In this document: piece by piece, positions 44,298 through 52,676 of the stretch
Layout: each line of letters opens with the position of its first letter
Position numbering within the stretch: the stretch's first letter is position 1
Assembly: GCF_900105985.1 (NCBI RefSeq)
Contig: NZ_FNUB01000005.1
Span: 2,418,001 to 2,482,000, forward strand
Reading direction: 5' to 3'
Source of the DNA: Tenacibaculum sp. MAR_2010_89
GTDB lineage: Bacteria; Bacteroidota; Bacteroidia; Flavobacteriales; Flavobacteriaceae
DNA: 64,000 nucleotides
Position numbers and translations under genes: made by a program
The notes under the pieces: generated by a model
Told to the model about the DNA's origin: nothing
Databases searched by the model: none
What the model saw: only the letters and a program-made list of their open reading frames with translations

Positions 44298-44985
44298 TTG
44301 TTTTAATGTTTCTTATAAATGTTCCTATTTCTTCAGTTACTTTGTCATTTGGTACATGACATTGACGACAATTTACACGTTCAGGGTGTGTAACTCTAAT
44401 TTCTTTCGGAGCACTTGGTCCTGCATGACAAGCCAAACAATTTTCTCTTAACTGTATTTGATGTGGAATAGTTGGCGGACTTGTAAGTAATGCATTGTTT
44501 ACCCCTACTTTAGGCGCAATAACATTTGCATAATTTCCAGCTTTAAATAGAGTTTGCTTTTTTTGTTCTACATGACATTGTTTACAGTTCACCAATTCAG
44601 GATGTGGTGTTACAGGTGTATAGGCTTTAAATTTCTCAACAAAGCCTCCATTTTCATGACATTTTAAACAGCTACCATCTCCTATATTCTGCTTTTCATC
44701 AATAGGATGAGGAATACTTGGTGGTGCGCCATGATACGCTCTATTATCATAATAGTTTTTTAAACTTCTTTGATGGGTCTCATCTACTGGCATGTTAACA
44801 TAGTCTATAGCATGTTTAGACCGCTTAAAAACTCCTGCTTCTGAAGGAATTGTTACTATTTCTTTTTTATCCCTTACAGGAATGTATGCTTCTTCCTTAC
44901 CTGTTTGATAACTATAATTCCATATAACAATAAATGATATAAATAGAATTATAAATAATGATATAATACCTAATCGCTTTCTCAT
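44290..44985 (-). CDS. napB: NapB-like nitrate reductase cytochrome subunit with four haem sites
   Basis: A 231-residue membrane-anchored cytochrome (one helix, residues 5-24). The C-terminal part is clear NapB: PPTIPHQIQLRENCLACHAG and THPERVNCRQCHVP. The preceding segment PPSIPHPI ... CLKCHENG ... TPHPELVNCKQCHV repeats the same layout about 77 residues earlier, so CxxCH sites are at 106-110, 134-138, 183-187 and 206-210. Classical NapB has two haems; here the domain looks internally duplicated. It lies 3 bp after napA and overlaps the next cytochrome gene. Confidence 0.87.
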   Translation of the reverse strand: MRKRLGIISLFIILFISFIVIWNYSYQTGKEEAYIPVRDKKEIVTIPSEAGVFKRSKHAIDYVNMPVDETHQRSLKNYYDNRAYHGAPPSIPHPIDEKQNIGDGSCLKCHENGGFVEKFKAYTPVTPHPELVNCKQCHVEQKKQTLFKAGNYANVIAPKVGVNNALLTSPPTIPHQIQLRENCLACHAGPSAPKEIRVTHPERVNCRQCHVPNDKVTEEIGTFIRNIKTNE

Positions 44986-44988
44986 ACC

Positions 44989-47313
44989 TTATGCTTTTTC
45001 TACTTTAACAGCACATTTTTTATAATCTGGCTCTTTTGATATAGGGCAAAATGCATCTAAGGTTACATCATTGATTAACATGTTTTCATCAAAGAAAGGC
45101 ACAAATACTTGTCCTTTTGTAGGTAAACCTCTCTCATTAATTGAAGCAGGTAAAATACATGAACCTCTTCGCGAGCTTACTTTTACTTTTTCACCTTTTC
45201 TTATGTTTAATCGTTTAGCATCGTCAGGATGAAACTCTACATAAGCATTTGGCATAGCTTTATGTAAAACAGGTATTCTTCTAGTCATAGAGCCTGTATG
45301 CCAATGTTCAATAACACGACCAGTGTTTAACCAAAACGGATATTCATTATCAGGAACTTCTGGTGCTGGTTCATATGGTCGTTGCCAAATAACCGCTTTT
45401 CCATCTGGTTTTCCATAAAAATGAAAATCTTTTCCGTTAGAGCAAGCTGGATCATACTTTGCATTAAAACGCCATTGTGTAGATTTTCCATCTACATAAG
45501 GCCAAATAGCTCCAGATTCTTTTTTTAACACTTCTAAAGGTGCCATATTGTGCTTTTTACCAGCATGAAACTGACGATATTCATTATAAATTTCTTCTAC
45601 ATGGTTTTCTTTAGAATATGGAAACAAATCTCCATAGCCCATACGCTTTGCAACTTCAATAAACATCCATGCATCAGGTGTTGTTTCACCAGGTCCTTCC
45701 ACCATTTTGTTCCAGTGTTGGGTTCTTCTTTCAGAATTACCGTATAATCCAGATTTTTCTATATGCCAAGATGCTGGTAAAATGACATCAGCAACATCTG
45801 AGGTTGGTGTTGGAAATACATCAGAAACTACCACAAAGCACGATTCTTTTTCCATTCCTGGACGAAATCTACTTGTTCTTGGTAAGGATACTAACGGATT
45901 TACAGCTTGAGTCCAAATAAACTTAATATCTCCCCTATCAACAGCTCTAAACATTTCAGTAGCATGATACGTTGGTTTCGAAGGAATTCTTTCAACTGGA
46001 ACTTTCCAAATTTTAGCTGCTTTTACCCTATGTTTAGGGTTCATTACAACCCCTTTAGGTAGTTTATGAGTAAATGTTCCTACCTCACGAGCTGTTCCAC
46101 ATGCAGAAGGCTGCCCTGTTAATGAGAAAGGACTATTACCAGGTTGTGAAATTTTTCCTGTTAATAAGTGAATATTATAAATAATATTATTCATCCATGT
46201 ACCTCTTGTATGTTGATTTACACCCATGCACCAAAGTGACATTACTTTTTTGTTTGGATCGCCATATATAGCTGCTAAATATTTAATGTCTTTAACAGAA
46301 ACCTTTGTAAGTTTTGATACTTTTTCAGGAGAATAGTCTTCTAAAAAGGCTTTATACTCTTCAAAATTAATTTTTGTAGGCTTATCTTTAAATTTATATT
46401 TATCCTCTAAACCATAGCCCATTTTAGTAAGTCCTTTACTAAAACTACAGTACTTTTCAATAAATGAATTATTAACCCAACCATTATTAATTATTTCATA
46501 ACAAATTGCATTACCAACGGCTAAGTCTGTTTGAGGTTCAAATAAAATAGATTTATTTGCTGCCATACTAGATCGAGTTGTTCTAGTGGCAAAATCTATA
46601 ATTTTTGCTCCTCTTCTATTTTTTTCTTCTAACATTCTAGAAAATAAAACAGGATGCATTTCAGCCATATTATTTCCCCAAGTAATATAGTAATCGGCAT
46701 GATCAAAATCTTCATAGCATCCCATTGGTTCATCAGCTCCAAATGTTGTTAAAAAACCTGCTACAGCACTAGCCATACACAAACGAGCATTGCAATCTAA
46801 ATTATTAGTACCAATGGCACCCTTCATAAATTTAGAAGCTACATACCCTTCAGGAATCGTCGATTGCCCTGATGTATACATAGCTACCGCATCTTTTCCA
46901 TGTTCTTCAATAGTCGCTTTCATTTTATTAGCTACTATGTCTAATGCTTCATTTATTGGTGTTTTTACGTACTTTCCATTCTTTTTAACCAAAGCATGTG
47001 TTAACCTATCTTTTGATTGTATACACATGGTTTGATGGTACCCTTTTACACAAAGTAATCCTTTATTTACTGAAGAATTTGGATCACCTTTAACTGCAAT
47101 TGCTTTACCATTTTCAACTCCTACTAAAATACCACAGCCAACACCACAAAATCTACATGGTCCTTTTTTCCAATCAAAATTGCCTTCAGGAATTCCAGCT
47201 TCTTGATCTTTTGCAAATAATATACCTGGAAACATAGTTGCTGCCGCTGTCATTGCAGATAGCATTGCCATTTTTTTAATAAAGCTTCTTCTGTTTGTTG
47301 TTGATGTATCCAT
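44989..47313 (-). CDS. napA: Periplasmic nitrate reductase catalytic subunit
   Basis: A 774-residue molybdopterin (bis-MGD) enzyme reducing nitrate to nitrite in the periplasm. It has a Tat signal (NRRSFIKKMAMLSAMTAAA), the N-terminal [4Fe-4S] site CRFCGVGCGILVG with the fourth cysteine in GLLCVKGYH, the molybdenum-ligand cysteine in DCNARLCMASAVAG, and a C-terminal molydopterin-dinucleotide binding domain (NTGRVIEHWHTGSMTRR). Domain order and length are normal. It follows napD by 3 bp and precedes napB. Confidence 0.96.
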   Translation of the reverse strand: MDTSTTNRRSFIKKMAMLSAMTAAATMFPGILFAKDQEAGIPEGNFDWKKGPCRFCGVGCGILVGVENGKAIAVKGDPNSSVNKGLLCVKGYHQTMCIQSKDRLTHALVKKNGKYVKTPINEALDIVANKMKATIEEHGKDAVAMYTSGQSTIPEGYVASKFMKGAIGTNNLDCNARLCMASAVAGFLTTFGADEPMGCYEDFDHADYYITWGNNMAEMHPVLFSRMLEEKNRRGAKIIDFATRTTRSSMAANKSILFEPQTDLAVGNAICYEIINNGWVNNSFIEKYCSFSKGLTKMGYGLEDKYKFKDKPTKINFEEYKAFLEDYSPEKVSKLTKVSVKDIKYLAAIYGDPNKKVMSLWCMGVNQHTRGTWMNNIIYNIHLLTGKISQPGNSPFSLTGQPSACGTAREVGTFTHKLPKGVVMNPKHRVKAAKIWKVPVERIPSKPTYHATEMFRAVDRGDIKFIWTQAVNPLVSLPRTSRFRPGMEKESCFVVVSDVFPTPTSDVADVILPASWHIEKSGLYGNSERRTQHWNKMVEGPGETTPDAWMFIEVAKRMGYGDLFPYSKENHVEEIYNEYRQFHAGKKHNMAPLEVLKKESGAIWPYVDGKSTQWRFNAKYDPACSNGKDFHFYGKPDGKAVIWQRPYEPAPEVPDNEYPFWLNTGRVIEHWHTGSMTRRIPVLHKAMPNAYVEFHPDDAKRLNIRKGEKVKVSSRRGSCILPASINERGLPTKGQVFVPFFDENMLINDVTLDAFCPISKEPDYKKCAVKVEKA

Positions 47314-47316
47314 ATA

Positions 47317-47556
47317 TTAATTCTTTATTGGTGTATTAAATCCTGAAACCATTGCTAACAATTTTAAACTAGCAATAGCATCCAATTTTTCTTTTAAAAT
47401 TGTTTCTTGTATTTCATCTTCTGTTTCTGTAACCAAAACTAAAAGATCTTTATTTTCTGCTGGAAAAATTTCACATTCTGTTATTGATGAAATAGCTGTA
47501 ATAAGCTCTTTCTTTTTTCCTGTATAAGGATGTGCTAAATAGCTTTTAATTGGCAT
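47317..47556 (-). CDS. napD: NapA maturation chaperone NapD
   Basis: A 79-residue cytoplasmic protein of the NapD family with the short beta-alpha-beta pattern (KSYLAHPYTGKKKELITAIS, CEIFPAENKDLLVLVTETE, LKLLAMVSGFNT). NapD binds the NapA Tat signal and holds export until cofactor insertion. It is the first gene of the nap operon; the mRNA start is expected just below the AAATTTG element at 47586, under a CRP/FNR-like box. Confidence 0.88.
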   Translation of the reverse strand: MPIKSYLAHPYTGKKKELITAISSITECEIFPAENKDLLVLVTETEDEIQETILKEKLDAIASLKLLAMVSGFNTPIKN

Positions 47557-47585
47557 AAGTGACTAGTTTTAAATTAAACTGTACA

Positions 47586-47631
47586 CAAATTTGTCTTTTT
47601 AATTGAAGTTTAAACATGATAAATATCATGT
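47586..47631 (-). promoter_or_regulatory. CRP/FNR-like box and promoter of the nap operon
   Basis: ACATGAT-AAAT-ATCATGT (47614-47631) is a perfect palindrome with the FNR-like core TGAT-N4-ATCA. On the minus strand it is followed by exactly 20 bp and then CAAATTTG (47586-47593), a weak form of TAnnTTTG. The box centre would be near -42, a class II activator position. Confidence 0.68.
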
Positions 47632-47808
47632 GATAAAAAAGCAAAAATCCAGAATTAATCAAACACATCGTAAAACACTGAAAAACAATATATTGTGTTT
47701 GTTTTTTTATTATCATACATGAGTAGTTTAGTTTTATTATAAATAACTTAAGAGTTGATTATCAATTAATTTAGATCATTTTTAGATTGCTTAGTACAAG
47801 AACAACAA

Positions 47809-47850
47809 ACCCTATCTGTAAAAGATCATTTTGTTCTTTTAAGATAGGGT
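47809..47850 (-). terminator. Terminator-like hairpin after ric
   Basis: On the minus strand ACCCTATCT (from 47850) pairs with AGATAGGGT (to 47809), with AAAAGA/TCTTTT inside and TTTGTTGTTC after it. It ends the porin-ric transcript. Confidence 0.6.
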
Positions 47851-47882
47851 ACTATTAAATTTTATAATAATTGTTTAAATAA

Positions 47883-48611
47883 TTATACTTGTCTATTAAT
47901 TTCTTGTTCTAGTTTGAGTGCTTTTGAATGCAAAATATTGTTTTCTAAGTGTATATGTTTATGCAAATCTTGTTCAAATTCGTCCAATTTAGCATATAAA
48001 GCCTTAAATGTATTACAAACTCCTTCTGGTGGCATGTAATTATTTGTAAGCTTTGCTATTTGTTTAAAAACATTTCCCGCATTTTCATGCTCATGCTCCA
48101 TCATTTGTATTGGATTATTTACAGTCCCAAATGGTGGAGTAACTGTATTACTTCCTTCTTTTTTAGCAATAACTAATTGCTTTATAAACGGAAATAATAT
48201 TTGTTCCTCTTTTTGTAAATGCCCTATTAATTCATTTGCTACTTCATGAAAAAGCATATTTACTTCTGTTACTTCTATGTAATGATGTCCATGAACTTTA
48301 GCTACCTTATTTGCATACTGTGATATCAATGGCAAATTTTCTTTTATATAAGTGTGATGTACATTTTCAATATAAATCATTAAAAAATCTAATTCCCATT
48401 TATCATAATCTTCTATAATATCTTTTACTATATCTACTTCAGAAAGTTCTTTTTTTAAAATTAATTGATTTACATTATTCTTCAAGCAGGCTTTTTCAAT
48501 TGAAATATTTCCTCCACAACAAAAATCAATTCCATGTTTTTTAAAAATATGAGCCGTTTTTATATTTTCAGTGACATATTCAGCAACTGTTTTTTCTTTT
48601 AATGTTGCCAT
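47883..48611 (-). CDS. ric: Di-iron iron-sulfur cluster repair protein (Ric/ScdA/YtfE)
   Basis: A 242-residue cytoplasmic protein. The N-terminal ScdA_N (DUF542) domain has TVAEYVTENIKTAHIFKKHG and the cysteine pair IDFCCGG; the rest is a hemerythrin-like di-iron domain with histidines in VHHTYIKEN, VHGHHYIE, GHLQKEEQILFPF, EHEHENAG and HKHIHLENN. Ric repairs iron-sulfur clusters damaged by nitric oxide or oxidants. It follows the porin gene by 2 bp and so shares its CRP/FNR-like box, giving a logical link with the nap operon (nitrite and NO arise from nitrate). Confidence 0.92.
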   Translation of the reverse strand: MATLKEKTVAEYVTENIKTAHIFKKHGIDFCCGGNISIEKACLKNNVNQLILKKELSEVDIVKDIIEDYDKWELDFLMIYIENVHHTYIKENLPLISQYANKVAKVHGHHYIEVTEVNMLFHEVANELIGHLQKEEQILFPFIKQLVIAKKEGSNTVTPPFGTVNNPIQMMEHEHENAGNVFKQIAKLTNNYMPPEGVCNTFKALYAKLDEFEQDLHKHIHLENNILHSKALKLEQEINRQV

Positions 48612-48613
48612 TT

Positions 48614-49861
48614 TTATTTTTTTGATGAAAATAATGTTGGTTTAATGGTTACCATAACCCAACCCCAATTATTAGTATTATTGTCATTATTTCCTTTTAA
48701 TATTTCCATCCCTTCAGTAGGAAACATATGTGAATACCCTGCTTTGATACCTATCTCTTTAGTAAACTTATATCCATATACTATATCTAACTCTGTACCT
48801 AATTGCTTAGAAACTGTAGTATTAATATCTGCTGCAGCAGAAAAATTATGAATAAACGTTGTTAAACTAGATTTTGGGTTTAATTTATAGTTTACTTTCA
48901 TATATACATCTAATAACCCTACATTGTTAGCATGATTACCAACATAGAAATAATCCATAAGTCCATTAAACTTATGATTAGTTCCATAAAAAGGAGTAAA
49001 TGCATAGTTCTTATTACCAGAAGTATTATAATCATTACCGCTTAATAATTCCATACCTAAACCTAGTTTGATCTTGTCTGTTGCTTTATAATTAGCTTCT
49101 AACCCTAATAAATAAGAGCTTAAATCTCTATTTAATATATCATTACCAAATTGGTAATATAAATTAGAAACAATATCTAATCCATATACTTTAGTTTTTA
49201 TATGTGTTCCTATAGTTTGACTATATTTAAGACCTGTAGATGATTGTAAACCATTGTTTAAAAATAAAAAGCTTCCTGAAAAATTGTTCCATTCTTTATG
49301 AAACCAAGCAAATTGCATTGCTTTATATGTTTTAGGAGTTGTTAAATTAGTACCTACTAAACCTTCTTTTGACTGATTAAAAGCTAAACCAACGTCTATT
49401 CTGAAATCATTTTTTTTATATTTTAACAATGCCATATCATGACTACGTGCTTGTTGAGCCCAATTTACATTACCAAATATTCTACTATCATCATAAACTA
49501 CTTCTTGACGTCCTAACTTTAATGAAAAATTTCGATCTAACAATATTTCTGCCCAAGCTTGTTGTAAACTTAAACCATTGGCATCTGCTATGTTTAATTG
49601 AGGAACGTCACCCCAAACTCTTACATCCTGAAAACTAATGTAAAAATTTAGTTTATCCATAGAAAAAGAGGTATTCAATCTTGTTCTTTGCGACACAAAC
49701 ATGGCTGCATTTGCATCATTAGGAAATAATGTTTTAAATCCATGTCTGTATTCTGCACGAGGTCGTAACTCTGCATCTATTTTTAGTTGTGAGTATGATA
49801 GTGTTGTTATAAATAGTAATAATATGCTACTTAAATATTTATTTATTTTCATGATGTTCAT
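48614..49861 (-). CDS. Alginate-export-type outer membrane porin
   Basis: A 415-residue protein with a signal peptide (ILLLFITTLSYSQ) and alternating beta-strand sequence throughout, ending in an aromatic-rich strand. It resembles the alginate export/AlgE-like porin family (ELRPRAEYRHGF near the N-terminus, then SFQDVRVWGD and LKLGRQEVVYDDSRIFG). Being first in an operon with ric and under a nap-like regulatory box, it may admit nitrate or release nitrite or other anions; this is inferred from context only. An ATG at 49852 is an alternative start. Confidence 0.78.
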   Translation of the reverse strand: MNIMKINKYLSSILLLFITTLSYSQLKIDAELRPRAEYRHGFKTLFPNDANAAMFVSQRTRLNTSFSMDKLNFYISFQDVRVWGDVPQLNIADANGLSLQQAWAEILLDRNFSLKLGRQEVVYDDSRIFGNVNWAQQARSHDMALLKYKKNDFRIDVGLAFNQSKEGLVGTNLTTPKTYKAMQFAWFHKEWNNFSGSFLFLNNGLQSSTGLKYSQTIGTHIKTKVYGLDIVSNLYYQFGNDILNRDLSSYLLGLEANYKATDKIKLGLGMELLSGNDYNTSGNKNYAFTPFYGTNHKFNGLMDYFYVGNHANNVGLLDVYMKVNYKLNPKSSLTTFIHNFSAAADINTTVSKQLGTELDIVYGYKFTKEIGIKAGYSHMFPTEGMEILKGNNDNNTNNWGWVMVTIKPTLFSSKK

Positions 49862-49877
49862 TTTTACATTTCTTTAA

Positions 49878-49923
49878 CAAATTTCAATATAAAAACTCCT
49901 GTAAAACATGATAAAAATCATAC
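49878..49923 (-). promoter_or_regulatory. CRP/FNR-like box and promoter of the porin-ric operon
   Basis: ACATGAT-AAAA-ATCATAC (49906-49923) is a near-perfect palindrome matching the nap box. On the minus strand it is followed by exactly 20 bp and then GAAATTTG (49878-49885), the same spacing and element as before napD. Confidence 0.68.
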
Positions 49924-50004
49924 CTCTCTTTTTTTAATTAAAAACCTTCTTTTTAGTATAAATAGTTACTGATACAAAATATTAATAAGTTTAAAGATGA
50001 ACAT

Positions 50005-50035
50005 TTGTTTGCCTTTTGAGTTTTATATATTTTTG
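50005..50035 (+). promoter_or_regulatory. Promoter of the DUF6787 gene
   Basis: TTG (50005-50007), 20 bp, TATTTTTG (50028-50035) fits the Bacteroidota consensus. The element ends 5 bp before the ATG, so the mRNA is probably leaderless. Confidence 0.6.
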
Positions 50036-50040
50036 CCCTC

Positions 50041-50355
50041 ATGGAAAAATTAAAACAACGCTGGGGTATTAGTAGTAATTGGGATGTAATTGCTATTTTT
50101 ATTGTTTTCGCTATTAATGGTTCATTTGCTGCTTGGGTTGCTAAACCTATTACCGCTTATTTAGGTTTGTCACCTGAAACTATATCTCCTTGGATATATT
50201 GGCCTTTACGTATTTTACTAATTTTTCCGATATACCAAACTACTTTACCTATTGTTGGATGGTTGTTTGGACAATTCAAGTTTTTCTGGGAGTTTGAAAA
50301 GAAGTTTTTAGGACGTTTAGGGTTAGGGTTTCTTTTTAAAAGCGAAGAAAATTAG
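50041..50355 (+). CDS. DUF6787-family membrane protein
   Basis: A 104-residue protein with two or three hydrophobic helices that matches the Flavobacteriia DUF6787 family: MEKLKQRWGISSNWDVIAIF at the start, WIYWPLRILLIFPIYQ in the middle and GWLFGQFKFFWEFEKKFLGR with LGLGFLF at the end. The end typically includes a conserved phenylalanine-rich amphipathic stretch. Function is unknown; conservation and a strong promoter suggest a housekeeping role in the inner membrane. Confidence 0.85.
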   Translation: MEKLKQRWGISSNWDVIAIFIVFAINGSFAAWVAKPITAYLGLSPETISPWIYWPLRILLIFPIYQTTLPIVGWLFGQFKFFWEFEKKFLGRLGLGFLFKSEEN

Positions 50356-50528
50356 AAAAAATAACTTTGAGTTAATACTCTACCATTTACTGATACTTCT
50401 AAGGGATTACCCTATACTTTAAATAGGGATTCTAGGTATTTTTATTAAAAAAAACATCTAATACTTTTGTTATAAACCCATATATCAGGTGATTAACATT
50501 GTTTTTTAATATAATACCATGCAGTAGA

Positions 50529-50777
50529 ATGACATTGAATAATATTTTTAAAATTAAAGAACTGGACAATATTGTAAATTCATTAGAAGTTAAAGTTCAA
50601 GATTATTTAGCAGAAAAAAATTACTATATAAAGGACAGGAAATTAAAAAGGTTAATTGAATGGAATCATACTGTAATTAATCAGAAAATAGTTAAGGTTG
50701 TTTACCCAAACGAAGATTGCCCAAATGATATAAAAAAGATAGTAAAAGAATTTATTGTCAATGAGTTTAATACTTAA
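50529..50777 (+). CDS. Small protein of unknown function, 82 residues
   Basis: I do not recognise it. From the ATG at 50529 it gives a charged, mostly helical protein (IKELDNIVNSLEVKVQDYLA, then CPNDIKKIVKEFIVNEF). A TTG at 50499 would add ten unlikely residues. It stands alone and is followed by a good terminator, which supports it being a real transcript end. Confidence 0.5.
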   Translation: MTLNNIFKIKELDNIVNSLEVKVQDYLAEKNYYIKDRKLKRLIEWNHTVINQKIVKVVYPNEDCPNDIKKIVKEFIVNEFNT

Positions 50778-50828
50778 TCATTATAAGAACATCCTAATAC
50801 ACTTTTAAATAACAATTTTGTTTTAATA

Positions 50829-50861
50829 AACCACCAGCAAATTATTTTGTTGGTGGTTTTT
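50829..50861. terminator. Bidirectional terminator
   Basis: ACCACCAGCAA pairs with TTGTTGGTGGT (one wobble pair) and is followed by T5 on the plus strand and by an AT-rich stretch on the minus strand. It separates the convergent 82-residue and S41 peptidase genes. Confidence 0.75.
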
Positions 50862-50880
50862 AATTTAAAAAGAACTAATA

Positions 50881-52578
50881 TTATTTATCCTTCTTTTGTA
50901 GTAAGCTTAATGTATATTCCATTACAGTATCTATATCATTTACGTAATCATCTATAGATTGAGTAATTTCATGATCAGGCATAATACCTCTATCTATAGG
51001 AAAAGATGTAGCCGTAGTTATATAAGTATTTCTTGCAACACTATAAATAACCCCTGTATTAGGTAAACGCAGCCTCTTTTGACCACCAGTGCAAAACTGA
51101 TTAGAGCCTAGCTCCTCTCCTATTAATGTAGCTAATTTAAGGTGTTTTACTAATGACATAAAATGCCCAGTTGTAGACCCTCCGTTTCCATCCATAGTAA
51201 TGTAAGTAGCGCCCTTAAAGTTATTACTAAAGGGTTGAATTTCATCTAAACTTTCAGAAAATTGAGAACTAGAAAAATATGTAAAAGGAGTTTGAGACAA
51301 GTATTTTAATAAATAAATTCCTGCATCAGAAGGACCTCCTCCATTACCTCTTATATCAATTACTAAATTCTGAATATTCATTTTGGCCATGGAATCAAAA
51401 CTATTGTCTATAAATGTTTTAAACTTTTTAAACCGTTTTCCATAATAGGCAAAACTTCTAATTGTTATGAAAGCAGTTTTTTTATCTTTTGAATAGTTAA
51501 AACATAAAGTTTCTTGACATAAATAATTAGGCAGTTTTTGAAAATTATTTTGATATTTTTTTAAAGGAGATAGTTTTATTGAATTAGATGCTCCTTTTAA
51601 TAAAATGTTATAGGACTTAGGGAAACCTAATGCATAAGGTATTATTGATGTTGAATGTGCATTTAAAAAGTTTTTTTTATACGTTTCAATATTTCCTTGC
51701 GATGAAATATGCTTGAAAATTTCTAGCTTAATAACTTCAATCGACTTACCATTAATAGCTACAATTTCATCTTTTAAGTTTACTTTTTCTTTATTAATTA
51801 GTGAATTTGAAACATATAATTTATTATTAATCATTTTAACTTCAAGTGGAAATCGTAATTCAATAGGAATTAATTTTCTTTCTTGATTAAAGTACCCCAT
51901 AGAAGTATGACTACAATTAATATTAGCTATTATTTCACTACAATACCAAAGAAAATCACTAAAAGTAGTACTTTCAGTTATCAGTTCTTTTTTCGATTCA
52001 ATAGCACTCCAAAAATCTTTTTTACTGATGAATTTATAAACATTCGGATTAACTTCTGATAATCTGCGACCAAGTTCGTCTAAATCATCTTTATACTCTT
52101 TAATTTTATATTTTTTACCAAAACGAGTAGCATCGTATTTACTATATTTTAGTTTATTAATAATATCTTCAGCATTAATGTTTTTTGAATTTAACGCTAA
52201 AGATTTTTCATAATTTTTTATAGCTAATTCATTATTACCAGCTATTTTGTATGCCTCACCTAAACTATCATAAGGATTAGAAGATTTAGGGAACTCACTA
52301 ACTAATAATTTAAATATTTCGATAGCCTCACTTACTTTTCCATTACTTAAATATTGATAACCAAGTGTATTTAACTCATTTTCTTTTTCAAAATTATATT
52401 TAGTTGGATATTCTTCTTTGAGCTTATAATAATATGCTATTGTTTCTTTAATTGTAGCATTAGGTAAAACTGAAATTGCTTCTGCTATAGATTTCTTTTG
52501 TTCAGTTTTAGAATTACAACTAATTATAAAAACTGTTATTAATAACAATTTTGTAAATACTCTAATAGGCTTTTTCAT
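50881..52578 (-). CDS. TPR-containing S41-family peptidase, lipoprotein
   Basis: A 565-residue exported lipoprotein (LLITVFIISC, Cys near residue 21). TPR-like repeats at about 60-150 (NPYDSLGEAYKIAGNNELAI) precede an S41 C-terminal-processing-protease domain: a PDZ-like LKDEIVAINGKSIEVIK region and the core QNLVIDIRGNGGG with the serine box DGNGGSTTGHF. The catalytic lysine of CtpA-type members is not evident, as in many Bacteroidota S41 lipoproteins of tricorn/IRBP type. It is preceded by a 7TM-AraC regulator on the same strand, which likely controls it. Confidence 0.84.
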   Translation of the reverse strand: MKKPIRVFTKLLLITVFIISCNSKTEQKKSIAEAISVLPNATIKETIAYYYKLKEEYPTKYNFEKENELNTLGYQYLSNGKVSEAIEIFKLLVSEFPKSSNPYDSLGEAYKIAGNNELAIKNYEKSLALNSKNINAEDIINKLKYSKYDATRFGKKYKIKEYKDDLDELGRRLSEVNPNVYKFISKKDFWSAIESKKELITESTTFSDFLWYCSEIIANINCSHTSMGYFNQERKLIPIELRFPLEVKMINNKLYVSNSLINKEKVNLKDEIVAINGKSIEVIKLEIFKHISSQGNIETYKKNFLNAHSTSIIPYALGFPKSYNILLKGASNSIKLSPLKKYQNNFQKLPNYLCQETLCFNYSKDKKTAFITIRSFAYYGKRFKKFKTFIDNSFDSMAKMNIQNLVIDIRGNGGGPSDAGIYLLKYLSQTPFTYFSSSQFSESLDEIQPFSNNFKGATYITMDGNGGSTTGHFMSLVKHLKLATLIGEELGSNQFCTGGQKRLRLPNTGVIYSVARNTYITTATSFPIDRGIMPDHEITQSIDDYVNDIDTVMEYTLSLLQKKDK

Positions 52579-52676
52579 TTGTAATATTGTTTAAATTCAA
52601 AAACAAAAAAACATAAGTTTTGAAAATAATTAAATAAGAATACTCATCGTATTTGTTCAAAATTATAAATATGAAC

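Noticed and set aside
50499..50528. Upstream TTG start for the 82-residue protein
   Set aside because: The ten added residues (FFNIIPCSR-like) do not resemble a natural N-terminus, and an ATG follows directly.
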